Assembly: GCA_002482685.1 (NCBI GenBank)
Contig: DLGL01000100.1
Span: forward strand, 1-11,517
Length of the DNA: 11,517 nucleotides
Source: Bacteriovoracaceae bacterium UBA7695
GTDB taxonomy: Bacteria; Bdellovibrionota; Bacteriovoracia; Bacteriovoracales; Bacteriovoracaceae
Direction: 5' to 3'
Both the position numbers and the translations under genes were made by a program. The notes beneath the pieces were generated by a model. The model was not told where the DNA came from. It was given only the letters and a program-made list of their open reading frames with translations, and did no database searches. Of the stretch, positions 1 to 6,525 are shown piece by piece. Each line of letters begins with the position of its first letter. Positions within the stretch are counted from its first letter, which is position 1.

Positions 1-45
1 CAGTGCCTGGCCGACAAGGGCTATAGAGTTATTGGCTGGGACTAG
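1..45 (+). CDS. C-terminal fragment of an unidentified protein
   Basis: The window opens in frame with 14 sense codons followed by TAG at 43-45, reading QCLADKGYRVIGWD. The composition (Gly, Tyr, Val, Ile, Trp) looks like the edge of a folded enzyme domain, and the DNA is more GC-rich than the AT-rich spacer that follows. No family can be assigned from so few residues. It could also be chance open frame, because the 5' part lies outside the window. Confidence 0.4.
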   Translation, partial: QCLADKGYRVIGWD

Positions 46-200
46 TAAACGGAAAATGTTTTTTTGTTCAAAAATAGAGAGTCAATTTAAGTACAGAATT
101 CCAAGTCATGAATATTCAGTTCTAAATAATCCAGCAATTTTTTCTTTCACACTTTTAGCTAAGAAATATGTTCATAAGTTCGAAGAGAGTCTACCCCCTC

Positions 201-205
201 TGGAG
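201..205 (+). promoter_or_regulatory. Shine-Dalgarno for the 214-1392 gene
   Basis: TGGAG lies 8 bases upstream of the ATG at 214 and supports that start. The 46-200 spacer is AT-rich and holds no convincing gene or -35/-10 pair. Confidence 0.6.
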
Positions 206-213
206 AACGAACC

Positions 214-1392
214 ATGACTATAATAAAATTCTTTTTAATATCATCCCTATTGATCAACTCAGTTCAAGCTGAGATTGAGATAACTGGTGAAGATGATGTT
301 CTCTCTACTGTTTCTCAAAAATTAACTCAGGTTGAAAATCATTTAAAAGATCAGCGGCTTTTCGTGTCTTCAGCTCGTTTTGAATGGAAAGAGCTGGATG
401 AATTTCGGGATGAATTAATGTTTGTTGTGGCCCACGATCCAGCGGGTTCAACTTCTAAGGATACACCAGCCGAACTCATGCCAACTTATCTAACTCAAAA
501 GTTAAGACTCTCTTTTGCCAGACTAGAGGCCAGTGTTTATCAGATTGGATCATTAGTTAAAAATGAGGAATGGGTAAATCTTAAACAGGATATGGAAAAA
601 TTCCTTAACCAAAGAGATGAATTCCTCTATGTGCCCGCGCGAGGCATGATCAAGTCAGGACTTATGACAAATCATCTGAAGAAGCTCAAAGAAGTTGCTT
701 CTATTATTCTTAATACAAATGAGAATTCAAAAAACATAAGTGTGCGTGTTGTTGATCCGGTAATCGAGAACTTATCTAAAGAGCTGAACCGCCTGAATGT
801 GTCTGTGAGGCAGCTTGAAGAGTTTAGAAAACCTGTAGCTGTTGAACCCACAACGATCTTTCAGGAAAAGAACTATGTTGAACTTAGTATCTTCTCCTTG
901 TTCATTCTTTCAGTAGGGATTTTTGGAACCTTTGTTTTTCAATGGCTGGCCGGAAAATTCTCTAAAAAAGAGGTTGTTGAGCCTGTCAGTATTAAGGAAA
1001 ACACATTCAATTACTTTGAATGGCTAAAACAACTTGAAGGTAACCTCAAGGCTTTTAAGACCAACGAAGAGAAGCTTACCGAGGAATGTATAAACTTGAA
1101 GCACTTGAGTCACGTCTTATCAGAATCTCGCAAAGGTTTAAATTTGGCAGATAACCAACAGGACTACTACGAGAGTCTCGAGAAACTAAATGGATCTGCT
1201 CCCAAAATAGAGGAATACTTCCATAAAATCAGCGTTAAGAAAAACTCTGAACTATCCCGCAGACTGGTCAAACAAGTGGTTCACCTTTGCGAAGCTATCG
1301 AGTCTCGTCGGGAGATCGTATTTACTGAAAATAAAGATAAAATGCGGGCATCAAAAGTTGATGCCCAGATAATTGAACTTAATGCAGCCTAA
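214..1392 (+). CDS. Exported single-pass membrane protein, helix-rich, unknown function
   Basis: 392 residues. A Sec signal peptide (residues 1-19, ending VQA) is followed by a largely helical, charged region (about 20-210) that should be periplasmic. A transmembrane segment lies at about 224-246 (LSIFSLFILSVGIFGTFVFQ), followed by a basic KFSKK stop-transfer patch. About 145 residues of Lys/Glu-rich, coiled-coil-like sequence follow and are probably cytoplasmic. The layout (periplasmic helices, one membrane pass, cytoplasmic helical tail) resembles sensor or scaffold proteins, but no HAMP, kinase or methyl-accepting motif is visible. I do not recognise the family. The start is supported by TGGAG at 201-205. 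The gene ends tail to tail with the minus-strand gene at 1389, the two stops overlapping by 4 bases. The topology is inferred from the sequence. Confidence 0.85.
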   Translation: MTIIKFFLISSLLINSVQAEIEITGEDDVLSTVSQKLTQVENHLKDQRLFVSSARFEWKELDEFRDELMFVVAHDPAGSTSKDTPAELMPTYLTQKLRLSFARLEASVYQIGSLVKNEEWVNLKQDMEKFLNQRDEFLYVPARGMIKSGLMTNHLKKLKEVASIILNTNENSKNISVRVVDPVIENLSKELNRLNVSVRQLEEFRKPVAVEPTTIFQEKNYVELSIFSLFILSVGIFGTFVFQWLAGKFSKKEVVEPVSIKENTFNYFEWLKQLEGNLKAFKTNEEKLTEECINLKHLSHVLSESRKGLNLADNQQDYYESLEKLNGSAPKIEEYFHKISVKKNSELSRRLVKQVVHLCEAIESRREIVFTENKDKMRASKVDAQIIELNAA

Positions 1393-1958
1393 AAGATAAA
1401 TTTCAGGCCAAACCCCTGACCCATATCAGGTGAGTACACAGGAACCAGATCTAGTGATGATTTGACCTGGGGTTTGGCTTCCGTCTTTTCAATATACTCT
1501 TTTAAACTTCTAAATTTGTGATTGTGCATTGGGGGGACTGACCAAACATCTATGGCCTCCCATATACGAAATCCAAAGTAGGCTGCGCCGCCTGTTATTA
1601 TCAATCCAGAATCTAAATCAGAGCACTTCCATGAACCTTCGCTTGTATCTGGTCTGGTTAAGCACCCCAACACCCCGGCAATAAAAACACCTGCTGACAC
1701 AACTTCGCCAAGTGTAAAAATGTAACCCATGTCATCGTAGCGGCCCTGAATTGCGTGACCAATCCCCAATCCAATCGGGTAAGTTCCAAGTATACCCCCG
1801 GTTACATATCTCAAAGTTGAGATCTCTCCGGTTTTGAGAATCTTTTTATCTTCTTCCGATAGCGTGATTCCTTTCTTTTGGGCTTCTAAATAGAGCAACT
1901 CGCTTGAGAAGGCCTGAAAAGAAAATAGTGTAGAGATAATAACAAACAAAAGGCGCAT
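1389..1958 (-). CDS. Exported glycine-rich hydrophobic protein, possibly envelope-embedded
   Basis: 189 residues with a signal peptide (MRLLFVIISTLFSFQAFS, about 1-18). A charged stretch (20-48) is followed by glycine-rich hydrophobic segments at about 52-70 (GGILGTYPIGLGIGHAIQG), 80-99 and 118-137. Two cysteines (C99, C112) could pair. The C-terminus is amphipathic and ends GQGFGLKFIF; a terminal Phe after alternating hydrophobic residues is what outer-membrane beta-barrel proteins present to the BAM machinery. The glycine-rich core loosely recalls TM2 or P13-type small membrane proteins, but I cannot assign a family. It starts 15 bases downstream of the lipoprotein stop at 1974, so the two are very likely co-transcribed. 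Its SD is weak (GCGAG, 7 bases before ATG), consistent with translation coupled to the upstream gene. Confidence 0.8.
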   Translation of the reverse strand: MRLLFVIISTLFSFQAFSSELLYLEAQKKGITLSEEDKKILKTGEISTLRYVTGGILGTYPIGLGIGHAIQGRYDDMGYIFTLGEVVSAGVFIAGVLGCLTRPDTSEGSWKCSDLDSGLIITGGAAYFGFRIWEAIDVWSVPPMHNHKFRSLKEYIEKTEAKPQVKSSLDLVPVYSPDMGQGFGLKFIF

Positions 1959-1973
1959 GGTTAAACTCGCAAT

Positions 1974-2573
1974 CTAGATTTTTCTAAGATCATATTTTTC
2001 ACACTTCGAGTTCAGTGGAGTTCCAGATTCACAAGTGTAAACACTTAGTGCGTTTTCATTTTCCCTGGCATTCATGTAGATGTCCCCTCTGAGATCATCC
2101 TGCATACATTCACTATACATAACATTAACGTAAGAAAAATTGCCCCACGTCCGGATCCCACAAACAGCTTCATTGTTAAAGTAACGGGTCATGTTTGAAT
2201 CAAGAGTGCGCATTCGGGCGGATCTTATTTGTGAATCCATATAAGTATTATCTGCAGATAGGAAACCATCACCTGAAACAAGTGATTCTACCATAGGGGA
2301 GTTACATCCTTTGTCGAAAAGAACAGTCTTCATTTTAAAGTCAGCGCGATTATTTGACCTCATCGTAACCTCAAAAGTTGCCTGAAGGTAAACGGTCTCT
2401 CCTTCTGATTTCTGAGAAAAACATCTACTTTGGTATATGGCCGTTTGATTAATACCGAGACCATCGATGCCTATAAATTTCGTTGGATTCATGCCTCCAC
2501 TTTTATTAGAACTTTTTCCACAACTCACTAAAAGTGAAAGCCCTAATAGCCCAAGGGCCGATGCTTTAAACAT
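1974..2573 (-). CDS. Cysteine-rich lipoprotein, unknown function
   Basis: 199 residues. The N-terminus MFKASALGLLGLSLLVSC is a lipoprotein signal peptide with lipobox LVSC; C18 is the predicted acylated cysteine, followed by a Ser/Gly/Lys-rich linker (19-29). The mature domain has six further cysteines (C51, C90, C138, C156, C181, C191), enough for three disulfides, which fits a small oxidised periplasmic or surface domain of mixed beta structure. The family is not recognised. The start is fixed by GGGAG (2580-2584 on the plus strand) 6 bases upstream, and a good sigma70-like promoter lies just beyond it. It is the first gene of a two-gene minus-strand operon with the hydrophobic protein at 1389-1958. 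Confidence 0.85.
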   Translation of the reverse strand: MFKASALGLLGLSLLVSCGKSSNKSGGMNPTKFIGIDGLGINQTAIYQSRCFSQKSEGETVYLQATFEVTMRSNNRADFKMKTVLFDKGCNSPMVESLVSGDGFLSADNTYMDSQIRSARMRTLDSNMTRYFNNEAVCGIRTWGNFSYVNVMYSECMQDDLRGDIYMNARENENALSVYTCESGTPLNSKCEKYDLRKI

Positions 2574-2605
2574 GATAATCTCCCGGTAAAATGTCGATAG
2601 TGGCT

Positions 2606-2633
2606 TTTATCCAGTAACCTCAATGTTGGTCAA
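2606..2633 (-). promoter_or_regulatory. Sigma70-like promoter of the minus-strand lipoprotein operon
   Basis: On the minus strand, TTGACC (2633-2628) and GATAAA (2611-2606) are separated by 16 bases. The predicted start near 2599 would give a leader of about 25 nt containing the GGGAG ribosome site. The 279-base divergent spacer 2574-2852 must also hold the promoter of the rightward gene. The best candidate there is TATAAC at 2783-2788, but no clear -35 accompanies it. Confidence 0.45.
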
Positions 2634-2840
2634 CCCTTCAGTATAGGTATTACAGTTAACTCATGATGATTGCGGGATAAGGGTGACAGACTGTAAGTTT
2701 TTTTTATAAAGAGTTTCACTTCTCGATCATTGATGGTGTCAAAATGGATCCACTTTCCCAATGAAAATAACAATTTATGTCGTATAACTTTTACAAAATG
2801 CTGGCGAGAGCTCACACATTTATGTACAAGCATTTCAACA

Positions 2841-2846
2841 AAGGAG
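2841..2846 (+). promoter_or_regulatory. Shine-Dalgarno that sets the start of the 2853 gene
   Basis: A perfect AAGGAG lies 6 bases before ATG 2853, directly followed by a clean signal peptide. It rules out the upstream in-frame extension to 2730, which would bury the signal peptide behind 41 residues. Confidence 0.85.
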
Positions 2847-2852
2847 TCTTGT

Positions 2853-3353
2853 ATGAAATTACTCGTTCTAAGTCTTGTTGCTATCGTTTTTACTACTAGT
2901 GCATACGCTCAACGCCTGACTGTTGGACCTCGCTACAACCCACCAGGAACTAGCCGGACTCCGACATATACACAATATCCGTCTCGCCACCAGGTACCGG
3001 ATTACCGCTCTCCAACGTATTACCCTGACTACCGCACTACGAGCCGTCCTGTAGTTGTGGGTCCTCGATACAATCCACCTTCTTCACGTCGGGTAATCCG
3101 CACAGTTCGCCGCTCACCAGTTATCTGGAACTCAGGTTTTGGTTACTCATGTGGATACTACGGTGATCTGACACTCAATGGCCGCTTAGTTCATAACTTC
3201 CGTTGGAGTTCAGATTGCTCACAAGCTCTTTCAGATATTCGCAACTACGGCGACTTCTGTGATGGTGAGGAGCTTTATGACCAATCAGGTATGCTAGAAG
3301 CTCGTTTTAGCTTTTCTTCTGAGTGCCGTTCTGCTCTTGGCTGGTACTATTAA
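2853..3353 (+). CDS. Secreted Pro/Tyr/Arg-rich protein with a duplicated two-Cys module
   Basis: 166 residues with a signal peptide MKLLVLSLVAIVFTTSAYA cleaved before Q20. Residues 20-90 are a low-complexity Pro/Tyr/Arg/Ser region in which VGPRYNPP occurs twice (24-31 and 69-76). The region is very basic and probably unstructured. The C-terminal part is two ungapped copies of a module of 27 residues, 100-126 and 136-162. Each starts with Cys, carries a second Cys 22 residues on (C100/C122, C136/C158), and ends F-x-[WF]-S-S-[DE]-C-x-x-A-L. The protein is therefore an exported tail plus a small, probably disulfide-bonded, pseudo-symmetric domain. The family is not recognised; a wall- or surface-binding role is a guess from the basic linker. 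It is monocistronic and followed by a strong terminator. Confidence 0.85.
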   Translation: MKLLVLSLVAIVFTTSAYAQRLTVGPRYNPPGTSRTPTYTQYPSRHQVPDYRSPTYYPDYRTTSRPVVVGPRYNPPSSRRVIRTVRRSPVIWNSGFGYSCGYYGDLTLNGRLVHNFRWSSDCSQALSDIRNYGDFCDGEELYDQSGMLEARFSFSSECRSALGWYY

Positions 3354-3380
3354 TTAGACCTAAAAGATTCTGTTGAATTA

Positions 3381-3408
3381 AGCCTCGCGGAAGCGGGGCT
3401 TTTTTTTT
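3381..3408 (+). terminator. Intrinsic terminator after the 2853-3353 gene
   Basis: An 8-bp stem (AGCCTCGC at 3381-3388, GCGGGGCT at 3393-3400, with one G-U pair) and a GGAA tetraloop are followed at once by eight T (3401-3408). The same two arms recur on the minus strand at 11453-11472. Confidence 0.92.
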
Positions 3409-3422
3409 CCCTTAACGCGACT

Positions 3423-3473
3423 TGTACATACGCGATTGACTTTAAACGTAGTCTTAGTGTACATATTTGTACA
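3423..3473 (+). promoter_or_regulatory. Cluster of three TGTACA sites, probable operator
   Basis: The palindromic hexamer TGTACA occurs at 3423-3428, 3458-3463 and 3468-3473. The last two are one helical turn apart (TGTACA-TATT-TGTACA) and cover the -10 and the first base of the ATG at 3473. Dyad sites on a regulator's own promoter are typical of autorepression by HTH_3 dimers; that the product binds here is inference. Confidence 0.5.
3436..3465 (+). promoter_or_regulatory. Candidate promoter of the XRE-nfeD-SPFH operon
   Basis: TTGACT (3436-3441) serves as -35 and TACATA (3460-3465) as a weak -10, 18 bases apart. A transcript from here would begin about 3471-3473, essentially at the ATG at 3473, which matches the absence of any Shine-Dalgarno. 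The -10 overlaps the TGTACA pair. Confidence 0.35.
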
Positions 3474-4213
3474 TGTCTAAAATTGGTCTATTTCTCAAAC
3501 AAGCTCGCACTAATGCTGGATTAACTCAGAAAGAGGTTGAGGCCCGGCTTGGTCTGCGTGATCTTATGATGAAAGATTACGAGACCGGTAGGATAAAACT
3601 TCCGTTGGAGATGGCCGCAAGGTTAGCAGAGCTTTACAAACTTGGGCTGGATGATCTTGTTCCAACTGAATTAATAACTTCAAAGGTTGTGGAGAATTCT
3701 CAGCTGAGTCAGCTTTCTTATCTTTTTGACCACACTTTTATACGCTCAATGAACCAGGACGCCGTGATCCGCGCCCACATGGAAGAAGTGATGGATCAGG
3801 TATTGGATCTCTCATACTTTGACCTTGTGACAAGTTTTATGACAAGCCGTGAAAAATCGGCCCTGGCTGCAGAGATAGTGAAAACTCTTGGTAGTTTAAT
3901 GGGCGCAGATAAAAAAATATCTGACAGCGAAATGTTTTTTTTTCGAACACTGGTTTCTCAATTAGGAATCGATTCTCAGAACCGCACCATCTCCAGGGCG
4001 CTAACCGTTAAGTACCTCCCGAAACCCGATACATTTATGAATCGACCAGTGGCCAAACATTTTCTTCTGTGGCTGATGTTTTTTCTCGCGAGCAGCGATG
4101 GAGAAATTGTAGAGGAAGAACTTGATTATATAAAAGAGTGCGCGGAAGTTTTAAAAGTAAATCGATCCAATTATTTATTGATTAAGAAGAATTTTGTAAA
4201 GGAGAAATACTAA
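3473..4213 (+). CDS. XRE-family HTH regulator with C-terminal TerB-like domain
   Basis: 246 residues from ATG 3473. The in-frame TTG at 3467 would add two residues and has no ribosome site either. Residues 5-64 form an HTH_3 domain of the Cro/CI type (FLKQARTNAGLTQKEV, then YETGR after the recognition helix). A linker helix region (70-125) leads into an all-helical domain (about 126-240). This carries two acidic motifs, GADKKISDSE (144-153) and SSDGEIVEEE (207-216), spaced like the duplicated acidic motifs of TerB/TerB-like domains, which in known members bind metal. The regulator may thus sense a metal or membrane state through its C-terminus; this is inference. It is the first gene of the operon and its TAA overlaps the nfeD ATG by one base. 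Confidence 0.85.
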   Translation: MSKIGLFLKQARTNAGLTQKEVEARLGLRDLMMKDYETGRIKLPLEMAARLAELYKLGLDDLVPTELITSKVVENSQLSQLSYLFDHTFIRSMNQDAVIRAHMEEVMDQVLDLSYFDLVTSFMTSREKSALAAEIVKTLGSLMGADKKISDSEMFFFRTLVSQLGIDSQNRTISRALTVKYLPKPDTFMNRPVAKHFLLWLMFFLASSDGEIVEEELDYIKECAEVLKVNRSNYLLIKKNFVKEKY

Positions 4214-4647
4214 TGGAACCTTGGCTGATTTGGATTATGGCGGGATTTATTTTGATGACCGCCGAACTTCTTTTACCGGGTGCCATTACAGTTTTTGTAG
4301 GTGTGGCCGCTCTTATCACCGGACTTGGAATAAAATTCGGCTACCTTGATTCTATGACCTCAGTGCTAATGACGTTTTTCGGATCAACAATTGTTCTTTT
4401 GATATTTCTCAGGTCTTTATTCTTGAAGTTTTTTGAAGGAGATTCCAGAGTTCATGACACCAATGAAGAAGGAGATGCTATTGGGTCGATTGTTATTGTT
4501 GTTGAAGACATTTTTCCTTTTAAAGAAGGAAGAGTTTCCTTTAGAGGTTCAAGCTGGCAGGCAAGAAGCGAAGTTGAACTGCTTAAGGGATCAGAAGCTA
4601 TAATAGTAAGATTAGATGGTAATATATTAATTGTTAGTTCACTTTAG
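4213..4647 (+). CDS. nfeD: NfeD-family membrane protein (short, protease-less form)
   Basis: 144 residues. Hydrophobic segments at about 4-22, 28-46 and 50-69 are followed by a cytoplasmic C-terminal beta domain (about 86-144). The domain has the NfeD OB-fold signature: G-x-I opening, GRVSFRGSSWQA, then LLKGSEAIIVRLDGNILIV. It lacks the N-terminal ClpP-like protease of long NfeD proteins, so it corresponds to the short YbbK/QmcA-partner type of E. coli. NfeD proteins are known to be encoded next to stomatin/SPFH proteins and to associate with them in the membrane. The ATG overlaps the preceding TAA (TAATG) and has AAAGGAG at 4198-4204, indicating coupled translation. The two SPFH genes follow directly. 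Confidence 0.92.
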   Translation: MEPWLIWIMAGFILMTAELLLPGAITVFVGVAALITGLGIKFGYLDSMTSVLMTFFGSTIVLLIFLRSLFLKFFEGDSRVHDTNEEGDAIGSIVIVVEDIFPFKEGRVSFRGSSWQARSEVELLKGSEAIIVRLDGNILIVSSL

Positions 4648-4655
4648 GAGACCCA

Positions 4656-5564
4656 ATGTTAACAACGTTTACAGTGATAACCATTTTTGGACTTTTTGTC
4701 CTTTATAATACGGTTACGATTGTCTCTATGAGACATAGTTATGTCGTAGAGAGGCTTGGCAAGTTTCGAAAAGTTCTTGAGCCGGGTATTCATTTCCTGG
4801 TCCCATTCATCGATAACATAACTTATAAGCATGAAATTCGTGAGCAGGTTTTTGATATTCCTCCTCAGGTTTGTATTACTCAGGATAATATGCAAGTTGA
4901 AGTTGATGGAATTGTTTACCTGAAAGTGACTGACCCCAAAAAAGCAAGTTATGGGATTGGTAATTATAGAAGTGCTGCTGTTAATCTTGCTCAAACGACG
5001 ATGCGCTCTGAGATCGGAAAACTTTCTCTAGGGCATGCTTTCTCTGAGCGGGAGTCGCTAAATCTTAAGATTGTTAAAGAAATTGATCATGCAAGTGCAG
5101 CATGGGGCATGAAAGTCTTAAGATATGAGATTAAAAATATCCGTCCTTCAAAACATATCATTCTAACTTTAGAAAAGCAGATGGAAGCTGAACGCGAGAA
5201 GAGGGCCGAGATAACTCTTGCGACCGCTGATAAGGAGAGCAAGATACGTTTATCTGAAGGTGATAAAATCGAAGCAATTAATATTTCTGAAGGTGAAAAG
5301 CAGAGACGTATTAATATTGCAAAGGGACGTGCGATGGAGATTGAACTTATTGCTTCGGCTACGGCCGAAGGGGTTAAGATGGTTGCAGAGGCCATCAATC
5401 AGCCAGGCGGTGATAAGGCAGTTAAAATGCAGCTACTGGAACAGTTTATTGATGAGGTAGGCGAAGTTATGAATGCAGCCAAAATAACTTTTCTTCCAAC
5501 GGAGATGGGTAATATTAAGGCGGCTTTTGAAGGAATCGATAAAGTAACGGATAAGGTGAGATAA
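4656..5564 (+). CDS. SPFH/stomatin-family membrane scaffold protein, QmcA-like (copy 1)
   Basis: 302 residues. An N-terminal hydrophobic anchor (about 3-24) is followed by the SPFH/band-7 domain (27-165) with the family landmarks VVERLGKFRKVLEPGIHFLVPF, IPPQ, TQDNMQVEVDGIVYLKVTDP, RSEIGKLSL, and WGMKVLRYEIKNI. After it comes the helical segment EKQMEAEREKRAE, then 11-residue repeats centred on SEG/SEGE (200, 211) before a C-terminal helix. This is the usual size and plan of QmcA/paraslipin proteins. They oligomerise into ring- or cage-like membrane assemblies and modulate FtsH-type proteases or membrane order. The usual AEG of the repeat is SEG here. AGGAG at 4646-4650 overlaps the nfeD stop. 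It is followed with 1-base overlap by a second copy. Confidence 0.93.
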   Translation: MLTTFTVITIFGLFVLYNTVTIVSMRHSYVVERLGKFRKVLEPGIHFLVPFIDNITYKHEIREQVFDIPPQVCITQDNMQVEVDGIVYLKVTDPKKASYGIGNYRSAAVNLAQTTMRSEIGKLSLGHAFSERESLNLKIVKEIDHASAAWGMKVLRYEIKNIRPSKHIILTLEKQMEAEREKRAEITLATADKESKIRLSEGDKIEAINISEGEKQRRINIAKGRAMEIELIASATAEGVKMVAEAINQPGGDKAVKMQLLEQFIDEVGEVMNAAKITFLPTEMGNIKAAFEGIDKVTDKVR

Positions 5565-6487
5565 TGGAAAATTCAACTGATATGGCACAAAATTTAAGTT
5601 TAGTTTTTTGGGGCATTGCTTTTTTGATTGTGATCTATAAATTTATCCGATCTGTGAGACTCGTACCCACTCAAAAGTCCTTTATTGTGGAAAGACTGGG
5701 TCGTTATCATAAAACTCTGGACGCAGGTTTTCATGCGATGATTCCTTTTTTTGATCAGGTTGTGGCAGAGCAAGACCTCAAGGAATACACCATTGATGTT
5801 CCTCCTCAGGAATGTTTCTCTGTCGACGAAGTGAATCTTATTGTTGATGGAGTAATCTATCTCTCTGTCATTGATCCTGCCAAAGCCACATACGGAGTAA
5901 CTGATTATGTTTTTGCAGCGGTAGAACTGGCGCAGACTACAACGAGATCTATTATCGGAACCCTCGTCTTAGATCGAACTTTTGAAGAACGTGAGCTTAT
6001 CAGCACAAAAGTGGTTGAAGAGTTAAATCTTGCCGGAGCAAATTGGGGAATCAGGGTTCTTCGCTATGAAATAAAAAATATCACTCCTCCTAGTTCTGTT
6101 CAAAATGCAATGGAGAAACAGGTGGGAGCTGAAAGACAACGAAGGGCCATTCTTGCAAAATCCGAAGGGGATAAGCAGGCCAAAACAACGATGTCTGAAG
6201 GTAAGAAAATGGAGATGATAAATCTCTCGGAAGGGGAGATGCAACGGAGTATAAACGAAGCCCAGGGGCGCTCAGAAGAGATCCTTATGATTGCCAAGGC
6301 GACTGCGGATTCAATTAGAAAAATTTCTCAAACGCTTACGATGAAAGGTGGAGAAGAAGCATTTAAGTTAAAACTCACTGAGAAATACTTTACAAAAATT
6401 CGTCACCTCGCTGATGCAAAAGTTGACGTCATCATGCCTGGAAAAATTCAGAATTTTGATGATTGGGTTAAAAATCTTGGTTTCTAA
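5564..6487 (+). CDS. SPFH/stomatin-family membrane scaffold protein, QmcA-like (copy 2)
   Basis: 307 residues, clearly paralogous to the protein just upstream. A hydrophobic anchor (11-28) is followed by an SPFH domain (about 36-173) sharing IVERLGRYHKTLDAGFHAMIPF, DVPPQE, VDGVIYLSVIDP, RSIIGTLVLD and WGIRVLRYEIKNI. The helical region has MEKQVGAERQRRA and three SEG repeats (200, 211, 222). Divergence concentrates in the anchor, the C-terminal 50 residues and the residue after PPQ (E instead of V-C). That fits two non-identical subunits of one assembly, as HflK and HflC are, rather than a recent duplication. ATG 5564 shares its A with the preceding TAA, and AAGGTG at 5553-5558 provides the ribosome site. 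It is the last gene of the operon, followed by a 12-bp hairpin. Confidence 0.93.
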   Translation: MENSTDMAQNLSLVFWGIAFLIVIYKFIRSVRLVPTQKSFIVERLGRYHKTLDAGFHAMIPFFDQVVAEQDLKEYTIDVPPQECFSVDEVNLIVDGVIYLSVIDPAKATYGVTDYVFAAVELAQTTTRSIIGTLVLDRTFEERELISTKVVEELNLAGANWGIRVLRYEIKNITPPSSVQNAMEKQVGAERQRRAILAKSEGDKQAKTTMSEGKKMEMINLSEGEMQRSINEAQGRSEEILMIAKATADSIRKISQTLTMKGGEEAFKLKLTEKYFTKIRHLADAKVDVIMPGKIQNFDDWVKNLGF

Positions 6488-6489
6488 AC

Positions 6490-6516
6490 TTAAGGACCCT
6501 CGTTGAGGGTCCTTAA
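6490..6516. terminator. Hairpin between convergent genes, likely bidirectional terminator
   Basis: A perfect 12-bp inverted repeat (TTAAGGACCCTC at 6490-6501, GAGGGTCCTTAA at 6505-6516) with a GTT loop starts 2 bases after the SPFH stop and ends 9 bases before the stop of the minus-strand gene at 6526. There is no long T run on either strand, so it may act weakly or as an mRNA 3'-end stabiliser. Confidence 0.7.
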
Positions 6517-6525
6517 TGATACTAA

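Noticed and set aside
32..217. 61-codon reading frame from a TTG, or from ATG 56, overlapping the start of the 214 gene
   Set aside because: No ribosome site, no recognisable domain, unusual composition, and its beginning overlaps the more plausible frame ending at 45. It probably is AT-rich spacer.
2630..2833. Minus-strand 67-codon frame
   Set aside because: It lies across the divergent promoter region and over the -35 of the lipoprotein operon; no SD and no domain.
2730..2852. N-terminal extension of the 2853-3353 protein
   Set aside because: AAGGAG and a clean signal peptide fix the start at 2853; the extension would block export.
4659..6297. Several antisense and off-frame reading frames of 60-110 codons across the SPFH genes
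   Set aside because: Shadows of strongly conserved SPFH coding sequence; no SD or domain of their own.
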